Source: Haliotis asinina (Eukaryota; Mollusca; Gastropoda; Lepetellida; Haliotidae). From it: a stretch of 64,000 nucleotides of DNA. This document shows, piece after piece, positions 34,781 to 46,567 of the stretch. The stretch is from assembly GCF_037392515.1 (NCBI RefSeq), contig NC_090291.1, forward strand, positions 689,501 through 753,500, read 5' to 3'. A model generated the notes under the pieces. The model was not told the origin of the DNA. It made no database searches and saw nothing but the letters and a program-made list of their open reading frames with translations. Each line of letters opens with the position of its first letter. Position 1 is the stretch's first letter. The translations under genes were made by a program, and so were the position numbers.

Positions 34781-36175
34781 CGCACTGCACCACCTAATGG
34801 TGACTGGAATAACAACGGCACTGACGTATAACATTGATAATGTTTACAGTGTCCACACATAGTATATTCCTAACAACGTTGTCTAATGATGAATTATTCG
34901 GGCAGTTTCATTCGCCTCTTTTCATATATCTAAGAATCAAATAATCCAACATGTCACATGCATGTATTTTTACAACTTAAATAAAATTTTGACATTGTTT
35001 TTGTAAAGAAATATGGCATAAAGTACAAAGAAATTTCGTCTGATTATAACATTTTACAGGTATAGTTTATCATGTAACAATTAGGAGATAAACATCATGT
35101 GTTGGCCAATTTCCGGGTGTTATTGAGTATTTGAAGCACGGGAATGCATTTGGAACCCGTGCTTCAAATACTCAATAACACCCGGAAATTGGCCAACACA
35201 TGATGTTTATCGACATTGTAAACACAAAAGTAAACCAAAGGGGTTTTAGTGTCTGCACTCGTTTACATCGAATACGGACACAGCAGTGAAGTGTCATCAG
35301 CTGGCCGTTTCAGCTGGTTCCCATGGTAGCGTCTGGAGTTGCTCATTTGTGACGTCATTCTAACTTTACGTCACAATATGATTTGAATGACGTCACCACT
35401 GTTGATGACACAACAAAACAATTGTTTACGTGTCAATACGCCGTGAATAGTCTTTCAGTTTCCGGGAATCTAATACCATTTAATCATGTTTTTCAACCAA
35501 TCAGATTAAAGAACACAGTAACTTTTGGTTTACAATGAAATCAGTGACAGTAATGAAAGCTCACGGATGTTGTTATGTTTTGGTGTAAAGTTTTGTGAAT
35601 TTCATCAGTTATTGAAGTCTTGACAATAATCTTTCCAGCTCTACGGATTTGTTTTACAATACACTAGTTCACGTGTTAACAGTACGACAGTATGGAATAT
35701 TTTGTAGCATTCAATTTTAGAACAGCTGCCCCAAGTAAGCGTGGGTTATTGTACATTTGACTGCTGTGGGATTACCTTCTATATTCGGATATTCGGATCT
35801 TACCATTTTAAAAGAGCCCCACAACTTATCCAGGCTTAAAATATATCACTCACGCCGGAAACACCAACAATATATATATAGATATGATTTTAAAAAATGT
35901 TTCAAGAGATCAACATAATAACAAGAGTCTTCTCGGAAAACAGTCTCGCTCGTTGTCAGATTGTTGCGGCCAACTTTCAACCGAATGTCATATGTATTTC
36001 GGGGTTAAGATAAAAGTAAAGAGTACTGAACAACACATCTGCCCACATTTTTGTGATAAAACATATATGTATTTATTTTGTATTTCTTACCCTTGGGGCC
36101 ATGTTTCAACTGGCAATAACTCGTAAAGATGTTTCAGGAATGTACAAATATCATGAAAATATGGTATTCACAACG
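34773..36175. other. RNF166 upstream region
   Basis: It should contain the RNF166 promoter and 5' UTR. No TATA box is clear. The main feature is the inverted repeat at 35087-35211. CRE-like TGACGTCA words occur near 35350-35395 (GTGACGTCATTC, ATGACGTCACC). Confidence 0.4.
35087..35211. repeat. Perfect 56-bp inverted repeat, 13-bp spacer
   Basis: Arms 35087-35142 and 35156-35211 are exact reverse complements over 56 bp, starting GATAAACATCATGTG and ending GTTTATC; the spacer is AATGCATTTGGAA. It lies about 315 bp upstream of the RNF166 start codon. It could be a foldback element or extrude as a cruciform. Confidence 0.95.
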
Positions 36176-36244
36176 ATACATACATACATACATACATACA
36201 TACATACATACATACATACATACATACATACATACATACATACA

Positions 36245-36274
<30 letters not shown>
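36176..36274. repeat. (ATAC)n microsatellite, about 24 units
   Basis: An uninterrupted tetranucleotide run. Reading frames across it (THTYIHTY... type) are artefacts. Confidence 0.97.
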
Positions 36275-36275
<1 letters not shown>

Positions 36276-36749
36276 TCATTTGTCCTTTTATATTTCACTT
36301 TTTGTTTTGGTTCAAAGTTACCTCCCTTGTCCCATAACCTGAGTTGGAACCCCGTTGAATAAGTTCGATAGATTATTTAGATCACGGGTCACTGTTAAAT
36401 TTCTGTGATAAATTCTGTAACACCTTTTTGGAATTTAGGGATTTCATTTGTGGAAAAACCAACCATTGAACAACCACTACATAAAGGCAGTGTGCAAACT
36501 ACATTTCCTAAATTATATTGTCTCAGGTAATTACAAACAAATTGTAAAGCGGTTTCAAGAATGGGTTACATCCCATTCTTCCTACAGTGCCCTTTCTGCC
36601 TACATCCAACTTTGCCTACAAAAAATATTGTAGGCGGTATGGGAAATGATTTTTTGCCTATAAAATAAACACATTTACCAGCCACTGATGGTTTTATTTT
36701 TTGTATAATTGTCCCCGACACACTGGCGTCGATGCTCTAGCAGGCGCAT

Positions 36750-38750
36750 GCGCACGATGACGTCACTCCCGGTTCCAAAGTGCGCTCCCCGGGTAAGGGG
36801 AGATAACTCATGAACATTTGGTGAAAGGCAGCACAACCTCGACGCTAAATGTCCACATCGCTCTAGCAATAGGTCAGCAGTTCTTCATCAAAGACAGCCC
36901 TTTCAGTCACCCGTGCGTCGTACAGGCCAAGAATTTGCGTTTTGCAGGAAACATGCTGTCAGGATCGTAAGTAGACACCGGAGGATAAGGACCCACATAG
37001 CCTTGGTGAGCGTTGGTGTTGAAAAAGTGAGGAAAGTAACCTTTCTTGACTTCTGTCAATGCAAACGTTTTGTGAAACTTCTTCAGAGGTGTCATGAGGA
37101 AAATGAGTGAATACCCTGTTCATCAGCAAGATGAGATTCCCCCGTAGTATAATCTGGGGTGGTTTCAGGAGATGTTGATGAAAGTACTGTTTAAGCAAGT
37201 GCCCATCACATCCACGAAAGCTGTGTGCAATTACTAAAACGTCGTCGTCTGTGGCAAGGTCGTCTTCTTATTTCTCTTCTTTGTCTTCGTCTTCTTCTAC
37301 ATCAGTTGGTTCTTGTGATGTTTTTTTTTTGTTTCGAGGCATGCCCTGGTGGTTGGCGTGCCCCGTTACGTGTCTTGGAGGATTTCTTTTCTGCCAGTCA
37401 CTCATGTCCTTAAAGGTCGCCAGTCTAAGAAATACCTTCATGGGGCTAGGGCCTTATCCTTCCTTACGCCATGGACATGCATATTTTACACAGTTGATCT
37501 GGGGTCTCGGAAATACATTTTCCACATCCCAGATGCACCACGCACAAGTTCGGAACATGAGTACCTTCATCTTGAGTGCATTCAAAATCGTAGAAGATGA
37601 ACTGGTGCTGTTGTCGTTCTTTGTCTTCATTCTCTTTTCATCCTTTGTGGGTGATGCGAGGTGGGTACCATGGGCTCTTTGCAGATCTTACAGTCACGAT
37701 TGGTGCCACGTACACTTGTGGTTTGACATGCCCGGAAGTGTTCTCACGTTGACTTTGGACATACATCGATGACAGTTAAGGGTGGTAGAACAGGTGTTGG
37801 GATGCTTGGCAGAAGCTGTTTGTTGGCATTGAAAACAATGCTGGTTTCGGAACCTGAAGACAGGAGATCCCTCCACTGTCCACACTGCCGCAGAGTTCCA
37901 TGCATCGGCACGACTATCATCGAAATTCTCGCCTACAACGATCTTGAGGATGATCGTATCCTTGGCCACGGGTTTCATAGTAATAGGGATGACCTGTGAA
38001 AGCTGGCATGGATGTAATGACATCGTAATGTTGATGGTGGTGATACAAGTGAAAGATCATGGTGGGATGAGACATTTCACTCTTGTACAGGAGCCGATTC
38101 ATCATGGGAGTACACTTTGTGTTGGGAGTAAGGCACCAAGCGTTGACAAAACTGCTCCCACGAGGCATGTCTTGTACACGGGCCTTCGGGGATCTTCAGA
38201 TGATGAAACAAACCCTTGGCGGCTTTCAGCTGGGCTGGTGTGCGATAGTCACACGGGTATTTCCATTGCTTAGTTCATTCCTGGGTCACACAATCTGCTT
38301 TGTGTGCCTGGCGCCTGGCCACGGCGAGGGCACCGCAAAGCAGAGTTGATCATCATTCTTGATTTGGACAATGCATTGTTTCTTTCTCAGGAAGGCCTTT
38401 AAGCCAACAATGTGCCTGGGTCCTGCGTGTCCCTGGCCTAGGAGAGTCGAATCGTCTACATTGAGAAAGTAAATTTCCATGGCGTCATCAGTGTTCAAGT
38501 CGTGGTTGCTTTGTTGCACTTTTTCCATTTGGACCAAAATGTGTTCCCCTCGGAGGTCCTCCATATGCTTCGAAACTTGATTCTGACGTGTCTATCCAAG
38601 GCGGGGTGTTCCAGGCGCAATTCCTCTCAATCACCATCATGGCCATTCACGACCTTTCTCAGGTCCAGCAACACAGCATCAAACTGCTTTCTGAGAACCA
38701 TGGGTCTTCAGCTTGTTGACGCTGCAACCAATTAACTGGACTGAACTTCA
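36750..38750 (-). mobile_element. Polinton DNA polymerase B remnant, broken
   Basis: Minus-strand pieces of a protein-primed family B DNA polymerase of the Polinton/Maverick type. A part with QIKNDDQLCF (about 38300-38400) corresponds to the region before the exonuclease domain, and a part with KKGYFPHFFN, YVGPYP and YDPDSMFP (about 36907-37095) corresponds to a later conserved block. Pieces are scattered over frames with several breaks, so it is an old fossil. No terminal repeats, capsid or integrase gene are seen next to it, so its limits are approximate. Confidence 0.7.
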
Positions 38751-38893
38751 TCTGAGAGCGATGACTGGCCAGCCGGAACTTCTTGGTTGTTGTTTGAGAC
38801 GCTTCTGGCTCCAACTGTTAGAGCACGGGCGTCTCTTCAGGTTCATCCTCTTCCATGGGTGGTGACAAGACGGTTAGAGAACTGTTGAGACCC

Positions 38894-38987
38894 CATTCTC
38901 TCCCCACAGCGGTTACTCCTGTCATATCTTCCTACCTTACGTTACGTAGGAAGATATGACAGGAGTAACCTCTGTGGGAAGAGAATG
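38894..38987. repeat. 42-bp inverted repeat with 10-bp spacer
   Basis: Arms 38894-38935 and 38946-38987 match with two mismatches; the inner 24 bp (GTTACTCCTGTCATATCTTCCTAC) are perfect when read as two halves. It lies just beyond the Polinton remnant and could be a separate foldback element. Confidence 0.85.
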
Positions 38988-40202
38988 TTGAGGCCCATGC
39001 TGAGTCTGGTTTATACAGACATCACCCTATGGCGTCACCTCATGGCGTCACAATACTCCGTCTTAAGAGTGCCATGAGGCAACACCCAATGAGGTGTGAG
39101 TGAAATCATTTGGTAGTCATAATTACAGCCCGCCATTTTACAAGGTTACGGTTCACTGCAAATGACTACCGCCGTTGTGTTTGCGTTAGACATTGCAAAT
39201 ACTATGACGTCATAGATCCCTGAAAACGATCCCCTCATAGACGACGTCACAGCTCATGTGACATTCCCAAAACTGGGTGTTTTCCGCGAACTGCTCATTC
39301 AAACATCATTTAAAGTAGGAGCCCGTCAATGTCAATGTAACCATTGACAAGCTTAGCTTTTTCTCCTTCCAGTCCACTGCCATGTTGGCACAACACTTCC
39401 TAATCTTGATGTATATCTCCTCTTTCCAAAACGTAATTATTTGCCATGAGCTGAAACTAAGAACATGATTGATTGAAACAGAGGAGAGGGGAAAAGGGCT
39501 TCACTCTAAGGGAACAGTTATTTTTGAAATAACATGTTGTATCATTACAGAGTGATGTTTATGCAGATATAATACCAATCCATGGAATTAAACACAATTC
39601 GAGATTCGTGTGTGAGGCTGGAGTTACTTTTGAGAGCCCTTGCCGAGCCGGAATGGACACAATTCAAGACACACGCATATCAGAGGCTTAAGTTGCCTTT
39701 CACAGTCAAGTCAGACCGAACAATTGTGACGGATATAATGCTGAGAGTGGGGAAAAACATCAGATCATTTACCAGTGGGCATGCTTTACGATGAGCAATG
39801 ACCTTCAGAGGTGATATTTGCTTGGATATAGATGTGGAAACCTTTCCGAGTCGATAAAAATGTGAATCGAGACTAAGTATTAATTTATGCTTGTTGAAGT
39901 ATACATGTATTTCGTTCAACGATTCCTAATGGTACCCGTTTGTGGTTTCTGGCAGATCATTTTTATCATGGGTGTAAGTTGGATTAATCAGTTATAGGCA
40001 TGTTTTTCTTTAACTGATTTAGTAGCAGAGTCTATAGCTGTCCCGTCTCGGCCCGGAATGCTACTGCCTGCTTAGTTTATCGAGCATATATTAGTACCAG
40101 TTGTAATATCAGTGAGTTGAAATACTTAGTGCTGTGTACATATATAGATACCAAGTTGATTAATTAGGATTTTTACACTCAGTCAGTTAATCGTATTCAA
40201 GG
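38988..40202. other. Intergenic, no gene seen
   Basis: A 70-codon plus-strand frame (39582-39794) is open but matches nothing I recognise, and I cannot support it as an exon. Confidence 0.35.
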
Positions 40203-40468
40203 AGTGAGTGAGTTTAGTTTCACCCAGCAATATTCCAGCTACATGGCAGCGGTCTGTAAATAATCGAGTCTGGACCAGACAATCCAGTGATCAACAACAT
40301 GAGCATCGATCTGAGCAATTGGGAACCGATGACATGTGTCAACCAAGTCAACGAGCCTGACCATCCGATCCCGTAAGTCGCCTCTTACGACAAGCATAGA
40401 CGCCTTTTATGGCAAGCATGGGTTGCTGAAGGCCTATTCTACCCCGGGACCTTCACGGGTCGTCTTCA
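40203..40468 (-). repeat. SINE, family B, near full length
   Basis: Reverse copy beginning GGAGTGAGTGAGTTTAGTTT, through AATCGAGTCTGGACCAGAC and CATGAGCATCGATCTGAGC, to CCCCGGGACCTTCACGGGT. The best preserved family B copy here and a useful reference for the family; it contains one internal duplication (CGCCTCTTACGACAAGCAT). Confidence 0.8.
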
Positions 40469-41569
40469 AGAATGAATCGTCACCCTATATAATGTTTACA
40501 AACTAAATGCGAAGTTACCTAATGAATCCCGTTAATCCCTGTCACTGATAATCTTAATTACTGGTTCAATCAAAACATGTCACTTTTAAAGCCAATCAAT
40601 CAGTGGCTGAAATATGTTTTGGGGTTTTGTGCAAAGATCGTCATTTGGGTTTTCGTCATAAGGAATATTTGTCCAAGGTCTTCTTGCCCTATGGGGCTCT
40701 TGTCCAGAGGGTTTTTTGTCCTATGTGTACAATCTTATTAGGCTACCCTACCGCCCGACTGAAAGAGAGAGACCACTTGGCTCCATGTGCCAGGGATAAT
40801 CCACATAATCTCTATATAGCCCCCCACACAACGTGTGATACAACGTCACTATAAAGAGCAACTTCCCTGAAATATAAAAATAAACTTTATCATAAACAAA
40901 CACCGAATAAGAATTTTCTGTTATTTACGTTTTTGAAATATTTGGCTAATTGTTGTTTGGGGTGATTTCACTAAAATGTGTCTGTTCCTTGGGCCCCTGA
41001 AAGGGACCCTTCTCGCTTGCACCTAAATACAATAAATATCATTTTATAGATATGTATTGTCGATACTGAATAAATATCACGAGCATAGAACTTTAAAGTG
41101 TGTCAGTAGGTGTATGTTCTAACGTTGGAAATAGTCATGACACAGACACAATATATAGGTGAGTTTGAAAAAAAAGATCGCCCCGCATCGGAGCGAGTGA
41201 GCATGGCAGGGATTATCCCCCTTTGAACCACCCGCCGATAGAGGGGGCAAAAAAGTTCACTCCATGATCGAAGAGAAAGAATGTAAAGTGACAGATCAAT
41301 TTACATTTGGGACTTAGAAACCGTCACATCCGATCCATAGAGGTAATATACGTTATTAACGTCATGTGCAGTTTAAATGTCATAACAGCGTGTTCAGTAC
41401 ATGTGAACTGACCTCATACTTTCGATAACTCCTCCGAAAAAGTTAGTAGACTGAGCAGGTTTGCCGTCAAAACAATGCTTTCACATGGTGTCCTGACTTG
41501 ACAACTGTCGCGCCTCATTTCCGGAACATTTTACGAGTTTACAGTCTTGTCTTTGTGTGTGTTCTAGCG
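40469..41569. other. TWSG1 upstream region
   Basis: No exon recognised. It should hold the TWSG1 promoter and 5' UTR. Two very short upstream frames (ATG at 41475 and 41485) precede the TWSG1 start. No clear TATA box. Confidence 0.4.
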
Positions 41570-44500
41570 ATGAAGTGGACAAGCGCAGCATTGGCATTTT
41601 GTGGAGCGCTTGCTGTACTGTACCTGGGCGAAGCTTGCAATGAGGCGATTTGTGCAAGCCGGGTCAGCAAGTGCATGCTGATCAAATGTTGCGAGTGCAA
41701 CATGTCGGATAAAAAGAACTGTACGTGTTGCCGAGACTGTCAGGTTTGTTTGGCAGACCTGTATACAGAGTGCTGTTCATGTGTGGGTAAGTCAAGCTTA
41801 GTTTTTGCAACTGCTATCTAAACGTTCTAGTCAAATTTAGATTCCTGTATAATACCCAGAAGGCATTTACGAAAAGCTTAACCAGGTCAGCTGTAACCCC
41901 AGTGAGAGGTCATAGCATGGGACTTATTTTGCGGTTGTTAGTGTTGTTGCTGTTAGAATAATGGATGCCTGCTTACATTTGGCATTTTATATTTACTTCC
42001 ACTTGACTTATGTTTAACCTTAATTTCTGTTGCAAGAAATATAACACATGTTCAATACATGGGCAGTATCACAGGGGCTTGTAACGCTGAAAACTGCCAT
42101 CAAGGTATATATCGTCCCTAATAGTAGTAATACAACATTAGGGACAATATATACCTTGATGGCAGTTTTCATCATTACAAGCCCCTGTGTTCAGTATGAA
42201 TGCGGCAATCCTGATTGCCTTGTTGACCTGGAATTTGTAAGAACTCTCAGTTATGGTAGCGTTGTTATTTTCTTGCTATGGCATACCGTACGATTGAATG
42301 ACACTGTCAAGTGTTGAGAACTGAAGACAAGTAGTAAATCTAATTTGCTTTACTATTAAAAATCATTTATCAACTTTGTTGTGATTAGTAATATCATCAT
42401 GTTTTAAACCAAATCATCTGTAACTTCTATCAATTTGGATACAAGGAACAATAACTTAACGAAAAAAAAGTTGCCATCTTAAAACATGCCACACAGTTTG
42501 CTGCCGTGTGCAGGATGAAGCTGGACAATATGTCATACAAGGTTTACAATATCCAGAAGTTATTGCAAAGATGAATACTTTAATATTTCAACAATTAGAC
42601 ATAACATTCCAAAGAAACAAATAACCTTTTCATGAGCGACAAGATTGTTAAATGTAGTGTCAGTCTAAGTAAACTTAGTCTCAGTGTATTTTGTTACACT
42701 CCACCACTGAGTCTAACAAAACCTAGTAGAAGGTCACGTCAGGTAACCTTTGAGCGACCAATGACCATCCAATCAAACACGAGACGGTTAAATAGATTTA
42801 ACCAATCAGATAACGGCTACTATTTAGGGGTCGGAGGAATTTTCAAAATATTCACGAATATTGCCCAAAACACCATTTTCAGCGACTGTTAACTCACCGT
42901 TGTCATGGTTGTATGTAAGCCGTGTGCATCACCCAGAAGCAAGTGTAAGCTAAATAGCATTCGGAATCATTCGGGTATGAACCTTTTCGAGATAAAAAGT
43001 TCAAAAGGTATGTGCGAATGTCCACTTTCGCGATTTGTTAAGCTGTGTTCTGATTGGTCAATCTCAAAGGTTACGTGATGCGACCTCTCATAAGGTTTTG
43101 TTAGACTCAGTAGTGGAGTGTAACAAAAAGTACTGAGACTAAGTTTACTCAGACTGATGTAATGTGCATGTGTAAGGAGACGATGCGGGGCATGGTGTTC
43201 CTGCTTTTCCAATGTTTCCATGTACCCCAGTGTTTTCGTGTGCTGCGATAGTAGAGTCCCATTATACTAGCTGCCATATGCATATTTAACACATCCAATA
43301 ATATGGAACATGTGGTGGGAGCACAACTATATCAGTCAGAACCTAAAGTGGTGCCTTTAGCCATGTACAATTTTTTTGTGATTTATTACTTTCTCGGTTT
43401 CCGTGGAAACGTTTTGGACATAGTCTCAAAAGTGAGATGTGTGTTTCATTTCCAGAGCAGAACTCAATAATTTCTTAATATCTGTTAGTAAAACTTTCTA
43501 GATATGTGTGTGGTAGACCCCAAAGTGGTGCCTTTTGGTTTGTAAAGGTATTTGTGATGTATTATTATGCCCCCGGCATATGATGCTGGGGGATATAGTC
43601 GACGCCTCGTCTGTCCGTCCGTCCGTAATTATTTTGTTTCCGGAGCATAACTCAGAAACCGTTCAATATTTTTAAACCAAACTTGATAGATATAGTAACC
43701 TCAGCCTATGGTTGTGCCTTTTGCTATTTACAGATTTTTGGCATTTATATGTTTTTTGTTTTTCCATGGAACATTTTGGTGTTACTCTTGGGTGGGCTTT
43801 GTTTCCAGAGCAGAACTAAAAAACCATTCAATATTTTTCTGCAAAACTTGGTAGATATATCAGTCAGAAGCTGAAGTAGTGCCTTTTGCTATGTACAGGT
43901 TTTTGTGATTTATTATTTTCTCGGTTTCCATGGGAACGTTTCGGACATAATCTCAAAAGTGAGAGGTGTGTTTCATTTCCGGAGCAGAACTCAAAAACCA
44001 TTCAATATTTTTCTGCAAAACGTGGTAGATATATCAGTCAGAAGCTGAAGTGGTGCCTTTTGCTATGTACAGGTTTTTGTGATTTCTTATTTTCTCGGTT
44101 TCCATGGGAACGTTTCGGACATAGTCTCAAAATGGAGGGATGGGCTTTGTTTCCAGAGCAGAACTCAAAAACCATTCAATATTTTTCTCCAAAACTTGGT
44201 AGATATATCAATCTGAACCTATAGTGGTGCCTTTTGGTATGTACAGGATCTTTTGATTTATTATTTTCTCGGTTTCCATGGAAACGTTTCAGAGGGGTGG
44301 GCTTCTTTCCCAGAGCCCAACTCGAAAACCATGTTACATTTTTCAACAGATCTTGGCAGATATATGAAATTGTGACTTTGCTGGTTACAGATATATGGCA
44401 TTTATTATTTTCATGAATTCCATGGAAACAATTCAAACTTAGTCTATTCAAACTGACTCTTGTTTTTATTTACCTTTACCATCCCAAAATGGACTTAAAC

Positions 44501-46567
44501 AGACCAGATATGGTGAATTTACCCAGATGTATGAAACAAGTTATTTAAACTTTTTCCAAACCATTGTGTGGGCAAGTTGTAAATTTAGTGTTAGTAAAGT
44601 TGAGTGGTCGGACGAGCCTTATTTAATACACTGTGCCCATCGACCTATAACCTCATCCCAATTCACATGGCCCTGCCTCCATTCAAACCATTATGGTGGC
44701 CAAACTCATAAATGTTGTTGTTTGTCAGGCCTCTGTCCCCCACCAGACCCCAACATGGATCTCTACAAGACCAGCTCCATTGAACGTCTGGGAGACCCTA
44801 TTCCAGATCTGTTCAATGTCCTCACCGAGATACCAGACTTCCAGCAGCGTTGGGTGACTTACACGTACCCCCGTCACCAGCCAGAGGAATCATTCTTAAA
44901 CAATGGCTCCAAAGACTTGAAGTACACCTTCACTATAGGTAAGGATAGGGGTGGTTTGAGCATTTGCGTTCATTTTAAGTGTATTTCTTATTTGTCAAAC
45001 ACATGAACATCTGGGGTAGGATAGGATTTTTTCAAACAATGCTTGCCACAATTGGTGATGATGCTTGTCATAAGAGGTGGCTAACACGATTGGGTCCGAC
45101 TCGTTGACTTGGTTGACACCGGTCTTCGGTTCCCACTTGTGCAGATAGCTGCTCATGCTGCTGATCACTGGATTGTCTGCTTGAGACTTGATTATTTACA
45201 GACCGCAGCCTTATAGCTGGAATATTGCTGAGTGTGGTATAAAACTAAACTCACTCACTTACGTACTATACTATGTCAGAATGTGTCACCATTACTCTAT
45301 TGTTGATTAGGTGTCATATACATCCTCTTTCAGGTGGCCGAAGCACAATGTTCAAGATGTTTGTTTATCCAGGATATATTACTGTGTTTACTGTCTCTCA
45401 TGATAAAGTCAGTTAAGTAACATGTTTTGTGATGCAAACATTGGCCTGCCTCTTTGATATCTGCTGCAAGATGACAGTATCCGTGCTTACTCTGGATTCA
45501 AGCAGCATACACACACTCTTTTTGTCATCCAGATGATTTGCATGTCCACCTCATGCACAGTATTTATTTGAAAACGGAAGAGCATTGGCAGAGCCGAAGC
45601 TAGTGGCTGTGGTTTGTCAGATTGAAACAAAGCTTCACTGCCTATTGTAGAAGCCCATAACCATTATCTTTCTATGTCATGCTCAGGTGATGCTTGTGTG
45701 TAGAGTTGTGTCCCTTGGTCATTTAACAAGTTTCTGAAAATGTTCCCAATGTGTAAATTGAATAACTCAAAGTAAGGCTTCACCAACTGTTGTAGCAAAG
45801 CTGTTGATATTCTAGAACAATCTGGAGTCCCTTGTTGTAACCATGATGACATCTGTTTTAGTGAAGGTCAGGGTTACAATTGGCCTTCAGTAACCCATGC
45901 TTGTTGTAAGAGATGAGGAATGTGATCGGGTTGTCAGGCTTGCAGTCTTGATTGACACATGTCATTGTATACCATTACCAGTAGTATAGAAGCTGGATCA
46001 CTGGATGTCTGGCCCAGTCTTGATTATTTACGGACTGCCATGTGGGATATTGCTGAGAGTGGCGTAAAAAAAATCAACCAGCTGATACTGGGATAGACCT
46101 TGTTTGACACATCCAACTCCCAGGTTCCGTTTCCTATTTGGGTGCATCATCATGGAAAGTCTCTTGTTACTAGTTATGATGTGAAAATCCTACAGGGCCG
46201 CACTGTCATCCACTCACATCAAAATATTTTATTTGCAGGAGAGGATGAAAAGAAATTTGCATCCAAACCTGAAGAGGATGAGAACAAGAACTGTACCGTG
46301 GCATTCTTCTCGCAGTGTATGTCTATACACAAGTGCAAAGCTTCCTGCAAGTCCATGGGTGCCGCCAAGTACCGCTGGTTCCATGAGTATGGGTGCTGTC
46401 AGTGTGTTGGTGACGTTTGTGTCAACTACGGCCTCCCCGAACCCCACTGTCTCAAGTGTCCACCTCCAGATGAGATTGCTGAATCTGACATCACAGTAGA
46501 ATATGCAGAATCTGGGGTGAAGGTTGGCATGAATGAAGAGGTCAAGGTGGCAGTGGATGGCCTGTGA
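41570..46567 (+). CDS. TWSG1: Twisted gastrulation (TWSG1), secreted BMP modulator, three exons
   Basis: Exons 41570-41786 (donor G|GTAAGT, phase 1), 44729-44938 (acceptor TTTGTCAG, donor G|GTAAGG, phase 1) and 46239-46567 (acceptor TTTGCAG, stop TGA) join to 251 residues (human 223). A signal peptide (MKWTSAALAFCGALAVLYLG) is followed by the N-terminal Cys-rich domain CNEAICASRVSKCMLIKCCEC...CTCCRDC.VC, which binds BMPs. The C-terminal domain with NCTVAFFSQCMSIHKCKASC and SMGAAKYRWFHEYGCC is the chordin-binding half. Twisted gastrulation acts outside the cell with chordin to adjust BMP gradients in dorsoventral patterning. NCT and NMS glycosylation sites lie in the N-terminal domain and NCT in the C-terminal one. 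Beyond the usual end the protein adds about 35 acidic residues (from PPPDEIAESD). The ATG at 41570 starts directly before the signal peptide; an upstream in-frame TTG is not used as start. Confidence 0.95.
42070..42189. repeat. 53-bp near-perfect inverted repeat in TWSG1 intron 1
   Basis: Arms 42070-42122 and 42137-42189 (CACAGGGGCTTGTAA ... ATTAGGGAC) match with about four mismatches around a 14-base loop. CAGTAT occurs on both sides (42064-42069, 42192-42197), a possible target duplication. It could be a foldback MITE that forms a hairpin in the intron RNA. Confidence 0.9.
42661..43156 (+). mobile_element. hAT-like MITE, copy 2 (496 bp)
   Basis: Same family and orientation as 8325-8821. 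Ends are CAGTCTAAGTAAACTTAGTC and its reverse. Flanks ATGTAGTGT / ATGTAATGT form a 9-bp duplication with one mismatch, in the hAT/MULE range. Non-coding; in TWSG1 intron 1. Confidence 0.8.
43340..44450 (-). repeat. Dispersed tandem family, about 180-bp units, five to six copies
   Basis: Recurring block: GTGGTGCCTTTTG, ATGTACAGGTTTTTGTGATT, TCTCGGTTTCCATGG.AACG, CAGAGCAGAACTCAAAAACC and TTGGTAGATATATCA. One unit contains a GCCCCCGGCATATGATGCTG hairpin and GTCCGTCCGTCC. Related monomers in the opposite direction are at 16805-17005 and 52130-52500. Confidence 0.75.
45030..45265 (+). repeat. SINE, family B, TWSG1 intron 2
   Basis: Forward copy with CATAAGAGGTGGCTAACACG, GTTGACTTGGTTGACAC, GAGACTTGATTATTTACAG and tail TGCTGAGTGTGGTATAAAAC. 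Confidence 0.75.
45870..46075 (+). repeat. SINE, family B, TWSG1 intron 2
   Basis: Forward copy with CAGTAACCCATGCTTGTTGT, CAGTCTTGATTATTTACGG and tail TGCTGAGAGTGGCGTAAAA. It ends about 160 bp before coding exon 3. Confidence 0.75.

Noticed and set aside
36053-36362. Reading frames rich in Thr-Tyr-Ile-His
   Set aside because: Translation of the (ATAC)n microsatellite.
41498-41569. Longer N-terminus for TWSG1 starting at an in-frame TTG
   Set aside because: TTG is not a plausible start here, and the ATG at 41570 begins exactly at a signal peptide.
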